From NCBI RefSeq assembly GCF_047495875.1, contig NC_092459.1:8560965-8624964 (forward strand): a stretch of 64,000 nt of DNA, given 5' to 3'. Source of the stretch: Pithys albifrons albifrons. Taxonomy: Eukaryota > Chordata > Aves > Passeriformes > Thamnophilidae. Each line of letters starts with the position of its first letter. Position 1 is the first letter of the stretch. Under the pieces are notes generated by a model. The model was not told the origin of the DNA. It ran no database searches and worked only from the letters and a program-made list of their open reading frames with translations. Below are positions 26,466 through 37,755 of the stretch, in pieces. Made by a program: the position numbers and the translations under genes.

Positions 26466-29400
26466 CTGGTTTTACCATCCAAAGGAAACCTGCAAGTGGT
26501 CAGAATGCTTGTGTGCAGCCCTGTGCAGTAATGACATTTGTATTATGTTCTGCTCCAGTTGCGGTATTGTATAACCATCATGAGCTCGAGCTTATGTCTT
26601 CATTCCTTCTTAAGTTACATGACGAACACTAAGATTAAGAACAGGCTTTAAAATATGTCCACATACTGGTAATTTATCACACAGACATTACAGAAATAAA
26701 TAAATAATACACATGTATATATCAACTTAATTGCTGCACATGTAAGTACCTGATTTCACATAATGAATACTTCAAGGAAGCCTATACTCCAATAGATATT
26801 AATTACTCTGTCTGAACCAGAGGCCCCACTTTTCTCCTAAACATACTACATTCAGTGGACTATTGGATTTATGCTGCAGTTCGTCATGTGTTGCCTAAAC
26901 ACTTTCTTTGCTAAATCAAAAGCAAGAATGAAATCCCCAAAGGAGAGAAATTTTTTTTGAGGCGGGTGGATAGAAAAAGTAAGATAGTTTTGCAGCAAGA
27001 CTCAAAGAAAATTATCTTTGCAGGTTTTATTTATATTGTTTTATTTACACTGTGTTGGTGTCAAGGGATAAAAGCAAATATTATCTTTGGAGAAAAAAAA
27101 TCCTGCCAGGGTATATTTTTGGATAACTTGTAGATTACACAAGTGCAGCTAAGAGATGATTATTTTTTTCAGATAGTGGGTTTGTATCATTACCCAGAGC
27201 TGGGTTTCTTCCCAGGAGCAGCCCCTTCTTCCCAGCTTGGCATATACAGCACCAGTAACAACACAGGTATCAACACTTCCTCCCAGGAGTAAATTCCAGC
27301 TTAAATGGGGCCACCCTCAGTTTCAGAGGAATTTTGTATGATTTTGGATCACTGCATATTTCTGGTGTCATGATCACGGTATGTCTGAAAAGGATGCAGC
27401 CTTTAAGGCTGAAGGTACATCAGGTATAACAGCCTGCTCGTGTTTTATACTGTTAAAAGAACACCATTATTTTAAGTCCTAAGTAATTGCTAAACAGTTA
27501 CACTTCAGCAAATTTCCATGAAAGGTATACAAGTCCCCAGAGATGTTCTGGCACAGGAGCGTTAAGTGCAGCATCCTTATATTCTGAGTAGGTGATTCTT
27601 TGCTACATAAATGTCCCAGGCTGCTGCATGCACAAATGTAAGATGACCCTCCAGAGACATTAACAACCTTTTACCTCCTCCGTGCCTTATTCACAGGCAG
27701 GCAGCATCCTACCTCCCCACCGCAACCCTGCTTTGCTTATTTGTGTTTATGGTACACAAGGCAGTAGATAAACAAAAAAGAGTTTTAGACACTTTCTGTT
27801 CTTAGCTAAACCTTTTAGTTACACATTAGGGAACAGAAGTGTGGTACGACCCTCTGTTTATTTGTGGTTCTTTTAAGTGATGTCCAGAGACCTACATTTC
27901 ATGGTTGTTTGAAAGTTTATATAACAGTGGGAAGCTGTTAAACAGCAGTTTACCTTCATTTTTTTTTTCCTCATGGAAAGGATTTGAAATTAACACTCAT
28001 TGTACCGTATTATTTTAGATATTATTCAGCATTCTCCAGGTTTTCTTTTCCCTTACAATTTACAGTTCTTGTAAGTAATGATAAGAGCTTTCATATAAAA
28101 AAAATTAAAATCTATTTAATAAATATGCACTTTAAAATAGTCCTTGAAACTTTCACAATTAATTGCTGTTCATCTGTCTGAAAAAAATAATTTTGTGATT
28201 AAAAAGAAAAATCTGCATTCTTCACATTAGACCTATGAACAAGGCAATAAGTACTTCTAAAGAGAAATATTTTCTTTTTACTTCCTTGCATTCTATTGAG
28301 CAATATGTAATTCAATCTTTTAAATTAACTGGAGGTTTAAATTATTTATTATTTTTTAGTGTTCGCAATGTTCTTGCACTTCTCCCAGCTCCTAAAGTTT
28401 TGTCATGTTCAAACACCCTTAGGATCTCTCTAACACTACAATTCATTCAGGAAACAAGTTTTTCTTCCGTATGTGTCTAAAATCTCCCCTTTTCTCTTTG
28501 TATAATTCGACCCTAATTCTGTTTTCTGAAGAGTCACTGGTGCTTTTGCTTTGCTATAGATCCACTTCTTTTACTGCTTTATATAGCTGCAGCCCCTTCC
28601 AATGCAGAACACGTCTTTCATAAAAAAAAAAAAAAAGTTAAAAAAAGCCAATTTAAATATGTACTTTATTTAGTAATCAGGTCTTAATGCGGAGTCACTT
28701 TGGGATATTGGATATGTTGTTTTCCTTCAAATCATCTTAAACGTTCAAGCTAAGAAACATAAAACAAATTTAATGTAAATCATTTAGCATATAAATTTCA
28801 TTTGGACTAAGAAATAACTGTACACAAACTGCCAAAATTTTAATGCAAAGTATGCATTATCTTGGCTCTTTATGTTAGGATGAAAGAAAACCCACTTTTT
28901 AATTATGAATTTAAGTGTTTGGAAAATAATTTTCAGCCTGAAAGACAAGCCAGTTTTGTTGTTTTTAAAATTATTTGTGTCCAGGAATTTTTCTGGGAGA
29001 ACATAGATGGAATTCATAGTAAAATAAATTTAATGTAATTCCATCATTTTTTTGGAAAGCTCACATGACAGAGTCATATCCCATTAATTCCCAGTGATCA
29101 CTAGAAGGCCAACTGAAAACTACAGAATAATACTAACTAGAGCCAAAAAATTTAAATGGTTCACTACACAAGACCTCACTTATTTTAGGCTTAAAAAAAA
29201 AAAAGACATATTGTCTTCTCCATGCTAACTTTGTGGAACAAGTCTAACTTAAATGACTGTATTTCATAAAAACAATTACCTTTTAGGGTTATGAATTCTC
29301 ACGATATAACGTTATGTGTTTATATTTTTCCTGGAACACTTCTGGATGCAGATTCAAAGTCTGCTACAAACATGTAAAATATTCAGCACTGTGAGGCAAT

Positions 29401-30309
29401 GACCAAAACAAAATTCACTTCTAAAGTTGCTGAAAAATCCAGAGTCCATGAAGACAAATTTGTCTTATTTTCATTATTAGTATTTGTCAAGCTATACCTT
29501 CTATTCTCTAACTCTTCTTAAGAAAAACTTGGTGAGTGACAGAACTGCAAATACAATCAAATACCATGAAAACTGGCCATAATAAAATTTGCTGTAGTGA
29601 AACTCCACTTAGGGTGCAGCAAAATGAAAATCATGGAGCACATTTATGCTTTCTGACCGTGCACACTGCATTTACAGAGCCACTTGAATCTGCTGACAGC
29701 CAAGATTTTTAGCAGGGGAACGAGCCACACTGAGTGTCTTAAAAGTTAATAAGAATAATAATAAGGATTTCTGAGGACTCTTATCAGTACAGATCTCGAT
29801 AGAGAGTATTCAGAGTCACCAACAGTAACTTTGAAAATTTAACCTAAGTTCCACTGTAGTTAAAAGGCAGATGTGGTGTGAAAGCTGCAATTCAGTTAAT
29901 AACTTCCCCCTCCTCAAATATATACAAAGGGGGGGAAAAAAGGAAAAGAAAAGAAGAGATTAAAAAGATATAAAGCCCTGTTTAGGCCAACAAGTTGTTA
30001 AATCTCCTGACCAAGGACAATTTTCTAAGTACAATCATTTCCTCCGACAAGGTAACTCATGTAAACATCATCAGGGTCATATTGTTTGTTCTGCGCTGCC
30101 AGATGGGGGATATAAACCATGCAGAAACAATTTCAGATTTCCACCCTGATTAGTTCATCTTGAATATTTTCACAGTGTGAATCTGGAAGTCAGAAGTTTA
30201 CATAATGGTTATAAATTAGGGAGAAATCCTGCTGCCAAGAAAGTCACACTCAAGCAAACAAACTGTCTCCTTCCTAACATGTTTTAGGTGTTGCTTATCA
30301 AACACATTC
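26466..30309. other. Unique AT-rich non-coding stretch
   Basis: No gene is supported. A 15-base A run lies at 28622-28636. The part next to the CpG-rich island (about 29980-30290) is repeat-free and of mixed composition, so it could be regulatory, but no family of sites is clear enough to annotate. Confidence 0.5.
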
Positions 30310-30620
30310 TCAGCTGTAGGTGGAAAAAGAGCTTCGGCTCGTCGTCGATTTTTGGATTGCTGTTTTCCCACCGTGGGCTGTTTGGTCACAGCAGTGATTT
30401 ATCCGCACGGTCCCCATCCCCGGCCCGCTCTCGGTGCCCGGCCCGGGAGCGGAGCCTTGCGGCAGCCTGCAGCTCCCCCCGGGGGCCAGCGGAGAGCCCG
30501 CAACCTCCCAAAGCCCACGAGGAGCTCAGAGCCACAGCCATCGGCCGGCTGGAAACTCCACTGAGCAAAAAAATCCCTCCTGCGAGTCCTCGAGTCCTTC
30601 ACACCGAAATGCTTTGCTGG
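30310..30620. promoter_or_regulatory. CpG-rich island 1
   Basis: GC content jumps from the AT-rich surroundings, and I count roughly twenty CpG dinucleotides in 300 bases, against very few per 300 bases in flanking DNA. The core is 30410-30560. Several overlapping frames cross it, the longest being 175 codons on the plus strand (30288-30815). Proline-, serine- and arginine-rich translations in several frames are what GC-rich DNA produces, so I do not call a protein. Unmethylated promoter-type CpG islands look like this. There is no clear TATA box or defined start. It could be a promoter or enhancer island, or a GC-rich exon of a non-coding RNA. Confidence 0.45.
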
Positions 30621-31541
30621 CAGGCAGCCGAAGGGGTGACCTGTCCTGCACCCCTGAACTCCTCACATCCACATTGCAACTTCCCGACTTCTTCAGAGCA
30701 TGGCTTTGGCTGGTTTTTACAGTTATCCCAAAACATAAGCCTTAAAACCAGTGTTATTTTACAAAATCTCAACATAATGCCAGTTCTTATTAGACTCGAT
30801 GGTTGCTGTGGTTGAAAGGAAAATAAGAATGACAGTGTGGCTGTAGAGTAGATAACAAATACCCGCGAGTAAGGTTTATGCAGAGGCAACTCTAGAGGCA
30901 CAGGCAGATGGAGTAGGCAAAAGGTAAAGTTTACACATTCTTTCCAACTGGCTTGGCCGAGTGCTAAAGACAGTAAAGCTCTTGCTTTTATTCAGAAATC
31001 AATTTAAAATTCGTCATGTGCCAGTTATATAAATGAAATTTCTGGTTATTGTAAGTACAGGCGTAAATTCTGCCCTCTGATACAAGCACAAGTTCAGCCT
31101 CCCTTTAAGATCATCAGGGTTAATGCACATACATGTTAGGGCAGAGTTTAATATTATCTCTGTGGAGCAACGAACAACACTAGTCAAACAAGCCAGTTTC
31201 ATTTAATACTAAGCAAGTTTAAGGAGAAATGTCAGAGTTCATTTGCACTGGCTAATGATGTAAATCAGGAATCACCGAAGGCAGACACCTATCCTGATCT
31301 TATACCCAATTTGTGTTAGGATTACTCCACCCAAATAAATCAGTTTTTTACCAGGAATCCATCCTACAGACACATGAGCAGTTCATAAACTTTACTCAAA
31401 CAAGGAAATTGTGCTATGCAGGTGAGTAAATTTATTTGTGTGGTTTAACTCTTGCTAAAGCTACTTTTTTACTACTGCGCCGATTTATTTTCAGCTGAAA
31501 GTGATTTCTCTTTTTAAAAACAGTTTAGCAGAAAATACCAG
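30621..31541. other. Spacer between CpG island 1 and the pyrimidine tract
   Basis: Composition returns to AT-rich. I see no repeat or gene. A 100-codon minus-strand frame (30599-30901) and a 62-codon minus frame (31014-31202) have no recognisable content. Confidence 0.5.
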
Positions 31542-31990
31542 CTCTTTTCTTCTTTTTTCTCTTTTCATTTTTTTCCTTCTTTTCTTTATTCTTTCCCTTT
31601 CCTTTCCTCTTTCTTTTCTCTTTTCTTTTCTTTTTTCTTTTTTCTTTTTTTCTTTTGTTTTTTTCTTTTCTCTTTTCTCTTGCTTCTTTTCACTTATTTT
31701 CTTTTCTTTTTTCTCTTCTTTTCTCTTTTTTTCTTTTTCCCTCTTATTTCTTTTCTTTTTCCTCTTTTCTCTTTTTTGTCTTTTTTCCTTTCTTTTATTT
31801 CCTTTCTCTTTTATTTTCTTTTATTTCTTTTCATCTCTTTTCTTTTTTCTTTTCTTTTTTCCTTTCTCTTTCCCTGTATCCTCTCCTCTTTCTCATTTCT
31901 TGTTCCCTCTCCACTTTTATTATTAGTTCCCTCTTCCTCATTTTATTTCCCCTTTTTTTCTTCTCTCATCTGTCCTTTCTTACCCCTGTC
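31542..31990 (+). repeat. 450-base polypyrimidine tract, CTTTT-type
   Basis: The plus strand is almost entirely C and T for about 450 bases, built from irregular TTTTC/TTTCTC units, with only scattered purines and a short break around 31915-31927. Three long plus-strand frames of F, S and L (112-141 codons) over it are artefacts. Mirror-symmetric homopurine-homopyrimidine DNA can form triplex (H-DNA) structures and stall polymerases, and such tracts are often misassembled. It lies between two CpG-rich islands. Confidence 0.95.
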
Positions 31991-32489
31991 TGACATATAC
32001 ATAAAGACTATTTTAATAAAAAAAATTCTCAAACATATTTTTCAAAATTTTCTAACCAAATGTCAGGTTTTGACACTTTAACCAAAATGCCACAGGTTTT
32101 ATGTTTTGTGTTATTTTGTTTTTCTTGTTGTTTGTTTTGTTGTAGCGGTGGTGGTGTGCCTTGTTGTTGTTGTTTGGGGGGTTTTGCTGTTATTATGTTG
32201 AGAAGAAAAATACATATTTTCTAGTAAATTCATCTACCTACATAAACAGAGACAAGTTTTTCAGTAGAGAGAAGTACAGATGAAGTCCAGGAGCGCAGTG
32301 GACAGAATCCCACCCCAGTTCAGCTGTGCCACATTCCGTTTTGCCCAGCGAGTAAGACCTGTGTTAATAACAGAATTATCTCCTGCGCTAAAGGATTTCA
32401 AATTCTAAAAGCACACATTCGGTAGCATATACTATACTTTCAGATGCATTCCTCACGTTCATGATCAATACGTTTCTGACATGTTTTAA
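31991..32489. other. Spacer with GTT-rich low-complexity DNA
   Basis: Positions 32095-32200 are G/T-rich on the plus strand, with TTG/GTT repeats and a run of six G near 32176. The remaining bases up to the second CpG island are ordinary AT-rich sequence with no gene. Confidence 0.65.
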
Positions 32490-33000
32490 ACCCCTGCCGA
32501 GGGGCCGCCGAGAATGCCCCCGCAGGCGGAACGGGGCTCGGGGCTCAGGGTGCCACGGCCGGGGCGCACCTGGAAGACACCGGGAGAGGCTGCGCTGCTG
32601 CGGGCTGTAGCCTCTTCCGCGGCCAGGAGCGGGGGAACCTCTGCCCCTCGGAGCTGGAGGTGGTGACCGGAGCGTGTGAGCACTGGAGAGGCTGCGGCTG
32701 CTGGCAGTGCTGCTCCCGGACGGGGCCAGGGGGCCCCGGCGGGAGCTCGGCATCCGCGGGCGCCCTTCTCCGCCTCGCTTCTTCCCCCTCACAACCTGTA
32801 TAATGGCGCCTCCTGCCTACCGGCACAAGGAAGCTGCCTGTGGAAGCTCGAGCGACGGGCGTTTTCCCCATTACCCAGCTGAGCCCCTCCGACAGCTGCA
32901 GCTCAGCTCCCGCCGCGCCCGAGCGTGCAGTGTCCCCGTAGGGACAGGCAGGGAACGGAGTGGTGTCCAAGGAGCTTCAGAGAGAGGCCCGCACCTTGCG
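32490..33000. promoter_or_regulatory. CpG island 2, candidate promoter
   Basis: This is the strongest CpG island in the window. I count about 45 CpG dinucleotides in some 540 bases at roughly two-thirds GC, which gives an observed/expected ratio near 0.8 by rough count. A TATAAT-like sequence is at 32799-32804, followed by an ATG at 32803 in a GC-rich context. Several long frames overlap on both strands (up to 141 codons, minus, 32545-32970), but none shows a recognisable domain, and overlap in several frames is expected in GC-rich DNA. I read it as a promoter or first-exon type island of an unidentified transcript. Direction is unknown. Splice-like sites to the right favour the plus strand. 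Confidence 0.5.
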
Positions 33001-36000
33001 CAGGATAGGCCAAGGTCTCCCTGCCCCACACCAGGTGCGATCCTTAAGAGAACCACCTGAGCTCCCTCAGGCCGTGGATGAGGATGGAAGGCACCCTCAG
33101 GCAACAGCGCTGACTCTCAAGCAGACACTCAACAGAGCAGGGGAGGCACACGCCCTAAGAGCGATTCTATCCACTGAGCACAGCGGGACCTTTGCAGAGG
33201 TCCAAAGATCAACGGAGATGCCAGGTGAGCTGAACTCTGATGCTGTCTGCAAGGGCGGTGCCTCCTCTTGGATTATCATCTTCCTCTGCTTCCTACCTGC
33301 AGAGCAAGGAAAGCCCCAGTCACAGGTAATGACGTTTAGCCACCTTGGTCACTGTCCTTGGCTATGGAGCGTAGAGGAGTCAGACGGGCAAGACAAAATT
33401 TTGCATAGGTATTGACTGCAGAAGAAAGGGAAGCACAGACAACAGTGGTGCCATTCATGATTTTATGATTCTGTTCCACACAGGATCAGTACTGCACAAA
33501 TTAAATGAGTTTAGAACAAGGGGCTTTTAAGATAATAAGGTACCCAGACTTCTCTAGAGTATATGCCAGTGCAAGTTATTTGTTAGTCTGCCTTCATTTC
33601 TAGCTACGATTCTCTCTTTTTCTTTTTTTCGACATATCAGTGTGAGTCAATCAAAACTTAGGTCAAAGCGGATAGACAATATTAACCATCTAACTTTGAT
33701 CTGCCATAGTTAACTGTGTAATTTTCTGATTTGCTCACTGTCAAATCTTTTCCTGTCAAGTAAATGTCTAATACTCGCAGTCAGCATTATATGAAGTGTT
33801 AATTAATCTTGCAAATATAATTTTCTGTAGATGGATTAAAACATGAGGCTTAAGTTGTTTACACAGACTCCCTCACATAATTTCTCACATATATGGCAAT
33901 ACATTCAAAGGGATGATGAAATCTATTCCAGTAACATTCAAAATTATATATCTTAATACTCACACCTAAATGTACTCCCCCTGAGCTTTCTAATCATAAT
34001 ATATAGAGATTGAACCACCTGTACATTTCAGCCATGAAGAAAATGATGGTACTTTAGCCTTTTTAAAACATCTCTGAACTATGTCAAGAAATAGACCTGC
34101 TTCTGCTCAGCTATGTTTTTCAGTCCTGTGGATGATATCTAGCTGATCTGTGAATGCAGATGAAAATGAAATGTGTAGCATATACTGTAATTTCAGGCAT
34201 TTGGATCAGTATATAAAATAACCATTCTCAGGATATCTCCAAGACTCACACTCCACAAAGCTCTGCTTTGCTTTTATAAACACAATTAAGTAAAGGAAGA
34301 ATGTACAAACTCTGCATTCACACACCTTTGTCTTTCTTTTCTCTTTAGTAAAGGAGGAATCTCAGCTTAATGTAGTTATGTCTTTGGTGACTACACATCT
34401 GCAGACTTTCAAGAGACAGTTGTTCTCTCTCAGGCTCTTCTTTTAGGTCCTAAAAAACCACAGACTATGGACTAAATATTATATAAATGGAGGCCTTCCT
34501 ACCGAGGTAGTAAAAGGTATTCACCTGATTTGCAACAATAATGCCCCTATAACCTATGTCTTATGTTAGGAACATCAAACTCCTGCCACAATGTCATTTT
34601 TGAGTCATCCCAATGTGTGCTGAGGTTTTGTCACATCCTAATTCTGGATTTGACAGAGGATGTCTATCAGAATTATCCAGGTGGGCAGTCAGCTTGTGCA
34701 TAGGCATCTGCATTTCAGATAACATTAATGTCTCCTCATAACTCTTTCATTTTATTTCTTTCTTTTCATTCAGGAAAGTCCTGTGCTGCAAAAGAAAGCA
34801 TACAGGTTACAACCAGACTGCTGCTGTTCAGGATGTTTAATGTATTTGCCACTCACATTACAAGAAATTGAAAAGGGATAGTTTTTTTGAGTCTCCATTA
34901 AAATCTCCAAAATGTACAACAGGGAGACCAAATCTTACTTATTTCTGCAATTCTTAACCTCCCCCCTGCCCCCCAATGATGCATTTAGATTCATTTAAAG
35001 GAAAAGGAGAAGATGAGAGGGGGAAAGAATCACTGTGTTTGATAACTTCTCCATTTAAATCTGAAAAAGGCTTTGACGTGAGCTGGAAAATGGAAGAGTG
35101 GGTGGAAACCATTCCCAGGACTACTGCTTGCTGGAATCAATTTTCTGCAAGACTGGTTTCATAGTGTCACATCACATCAGATTACATTTTGATTATTATA
35201 TCTTTTTGACATTAAGAAAGGAAACTATTTTGCTAATTTTTTTAAAGTATAATTTACAATAATATAACAGAATTCAGCAGGCACATTGCTGAAAACCATA
35301 AAACCACAAGAACTAGGAATGTGTTCATAAGTGTATTTCAATGTGACAGCCACTGCTTTGCCAGGTTTGTCAAAGCTATTCCTGTTCTTATTGGTTGGTA
35401 AGATATAATTGGACTCTTAAAAAATCAGAGGTAGCCACTAAAGAGAAAACCTCACTATAGGTTTATCTACAGGTCAGAAAATACTTAAATTTCCCAGCCA
35501 TCACCACAGGCTTATAATGCCTTGTCAGAGTGGGTGAAATAATTTTTTCATTTTATATTCTTAAAAAATAAAAATAAAAATAAAATATTTTGAACTTAAT
35601 GGAAAACAAACAAAAAAGAAGTCTTAAGCTGAAAAATGAAGCACATTTCTCCCCCCCCCCCCATGCAGAAACCAAAAAATTATAAAGAGCTTGTTTTTCA
35701 CATTGAGTATGTAACATCACAAGACATAAGGAAATTTTTTCTGAAAGTCAGAAACATTTGTAGCTACAATTACATGCATATAGTACAATACTGAAGTTTA
35801 ATTGGAAAACTCACTGTACAGGACACTTAGAATCATAATAGGCTTTTTTAATCAGCAACTTCTATTCGAATCCTCTTCATCAAAGTCAACATGGGCAACT
35901 ACCTGGCTGACAGCAAGGGCACCAGGTTTGTAGCTGCTAAGCCACGAGATTTGCCACAACACACCAGAGAAGTATTTGCCATAGCACACCAGACATTATT

Positions 36001-37179
36001 TGTTGGCTCTGAGGAGGCAGGTATGCTGTCTTGAAAGACATGAGGTCTGTAGTTGCAGCTGGAAGGGAACAGGCTTGTTTAATAGCTCCACCTCTGTAAC
36101 TGCTTGCGGGGATGATTCAAGAGCATCAAGGTCCACTCAGATTCATCATTCCTTACCAACACCCCCCAACCACGAAAAGTGGAAGATGGGAGAAGGACCA
36201 CACATAGCCATAGCTTCTGAGTGTTAACAATTAAAATCTTGAAAAAAATTAACAATGAAAACTCTTAGCTATGTCATATTCATTCCTTCACACATGAATT
36301 ATGAGGTAAGTCCTTACTTTTGCACATATTTGTGATACCACATTTCCCACACTGTAATGTAGTCTCTTTTTTGTATTTACTCAGTGTGGGCTGGCTGGCA
36401 GCAAATAATATACTTTGGGTTTTTGTGAATATGTTATATGCACATAAATTGGGTATGGTGGGAAGAAAAGAGACCATAGGTCAGGCCCATGAATAAATAA
36501 GAAATAGAAACAAGTAACAGCCATGCTGTCACTCTTGTCCTCTCCCAGCATGCTGAAAATGGGGTTGTCTGAACCTCCTGTACCTTGTAGCTGCTTGCAC
36601 ATGTAAATGCTGCAAATGGAAGTTGAATCAATAGCTATGGGCCGCCTTTGGGACTTCAGCAGAAACTCCTTAGTTTTCCCTGTGTCTGTTGTCACAGTAA
36701 AGAATTGGCTGCAATTCAGGCCTATGATATGCTGGAAAAAAAAAAAGAGTAGGAAACAGCGACAAGAGCAATGTCTTGCAAGCAGAGACTAAAGCAGAGG
36801 TTCCCAGGTTCTGTCTGCTGCTCATCAGCAGAGTTTGGTGTGGTATAAGCTACCAGCATCCATTAGACTCCAGGCAGCCACCTGTGGTCTGAAAGTTTGC
36901 ATCAAGGCTGGTCACCCTGCACTCCCTTTTTGCCCGTTGGGTGGGACTAGGTACTTCTAGAGTATCAGATGACTCAGCTAAAAGTACATATAAAAATGGG
37001 TGGGATTGTTCACTTCAGCACCACACCTATTTCAACTCCATTGGCTATAAAGCAGACACAGAATGACTTCCTCAGATAGGTGCCTACATAGTAAACAGAA
37101 AATTAGGAGAGGTTAGTTCCACCCCAACTAAGAAGTGCAAACTAGGAAATGAGCTTTTTTTATTTTTTAAAAGCCCAGT
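33001..37179. other. Non-coding stretch right of CpG island 2
   Basis: The first 400 bases carry splice-like motifs: donor CAGGTGAGC at 33222-33230, pyrimidine-rich acceptor ending CTGCAG at 33302, and donor CAGGTAATG at 33323-33331. They sit in an open 151-codon frame (32960-33415, plus) without a recognisable domain. Farther right the DNA is AT-rich with a 12-base C run (35651-35662) and an AAAAT repeat (about 35562-35586). No gene is supported. Confidence 0.45.
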
Positions 37180-37226
37180 AATCATAGATTCATAAAAGGG
37201 TTTGGGTTAGAAGGGACTACGAGAGA
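37180..37226 (-). mobile_element. CR1 3' tip, antisense
   Basis: The bases AATCATAGATTCATAAAAGG, followed by GTTTGGGTTAGAAGGGACTA, are the reverse complement of the CR1 3' terminus (consensus AATCATAGAATC...GGTTTGGGTTGGAAGGGAC). The match stops after about 45 bases, directly at the start of a forward-strand CR1 body. It could be the remnant of a separate, nearly fully truncated insertion, or an inverted end generated during one insertion. Confidence 0.75.
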
Positions 37227-37755
37227 TGCTGTCCTTGATTTGTTGCTTGTTAACACAGAGGGCCTTGTATGTGAACTGGTGATTTGTGGCTGCCTTGGCC
37301 ACAGCTACCATGAAGCAATCGAGTTTAAAGTCTTGTTGACAAGAGGAAAAGTGTTAGCAAAACTTCAGCCCTGGATATCAGGTGAGCAGACTTCAGGCTG
37401 CTCTGGGAGCTAGTAAGTAAGGAGCCCTGGTAAAATGCCTTTGATGGTGCTGGGTTCCATCAATGCTGACCACTTTTTAAGCACCACCTGCTAAGGGCAC
37501 AGGAGCAGGCAATTCCAAAATGTCAGAAGGGATGCAAGAAAGGCAGAAGACTGGCCTGGCTGAGTAGGGATTTTCTTTTGGAGCTAAGGCATAAAAGGAA
37601 GGACTATGTGATAATGATAAACTCCCAGTCGACCCTGAACTTGAGTGGGATCTGCTGCTCCTCCTAGATCCCTATAAGTGTATAGGGTTTGATGGGATTC
37701 ACTCTGCCATGGGGCATTGGAACTAGATGACCTTTAAAATTACCTCTTTCTACTT
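37227..37755 (+). mobile_element. CR1 LINE, early ORF2 region joined to the 3' end
   Basis: Forward-strand CR1. GATGCTGTCCTTGATTTG, GGCTGCCTTGGCCACAGC, TACCATGAAGCAATCGAG and GCAGACTTCAGGCTG follow the consensus of the endonuclease/early reverse-transcriptase part of ORF2 (37227-37420). GGCAGAAGACTGGCCTGGCT (37540-37560) continues it. The sequence then jumps to TTTGATGGGATTCAC (37687-37701) and to the 3' end, GGAACTAGATGACCTTTAAA (37720-37739). Most of ORF2 is therefore missing, an internal deletion of well over 1 kb relative to a full element. It is not coding. Confidence 0.8.

Noticed and set aside
26228..26632. Open frames with H/T/S/L and C/V/R/E repeats
   Set aside because: Artefacts of the CA/CT dinucleotide array on both strands.
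30288..30815. 175-codon frame across CpG island 1
   Set aside because: Several mutually overlapping frames on both strands are open because GC-rich DNA has few stops. The translation is P/S/R-rich without a domain.
31501..32081. Three plus-strand frames of 112-141 codons rich in F, S and L
   Set aside because: They are translations of the pyrimidine tract. Every frame of TTTTC-type DNA stays open, so there is no protein evidence.
32388..33415. Multiple 65-151 codon frames across CpG island 2
   Set aside because: Same reason as for island 1. No frame is favoured and none is recognised, so I annotated the island rather than a gene.
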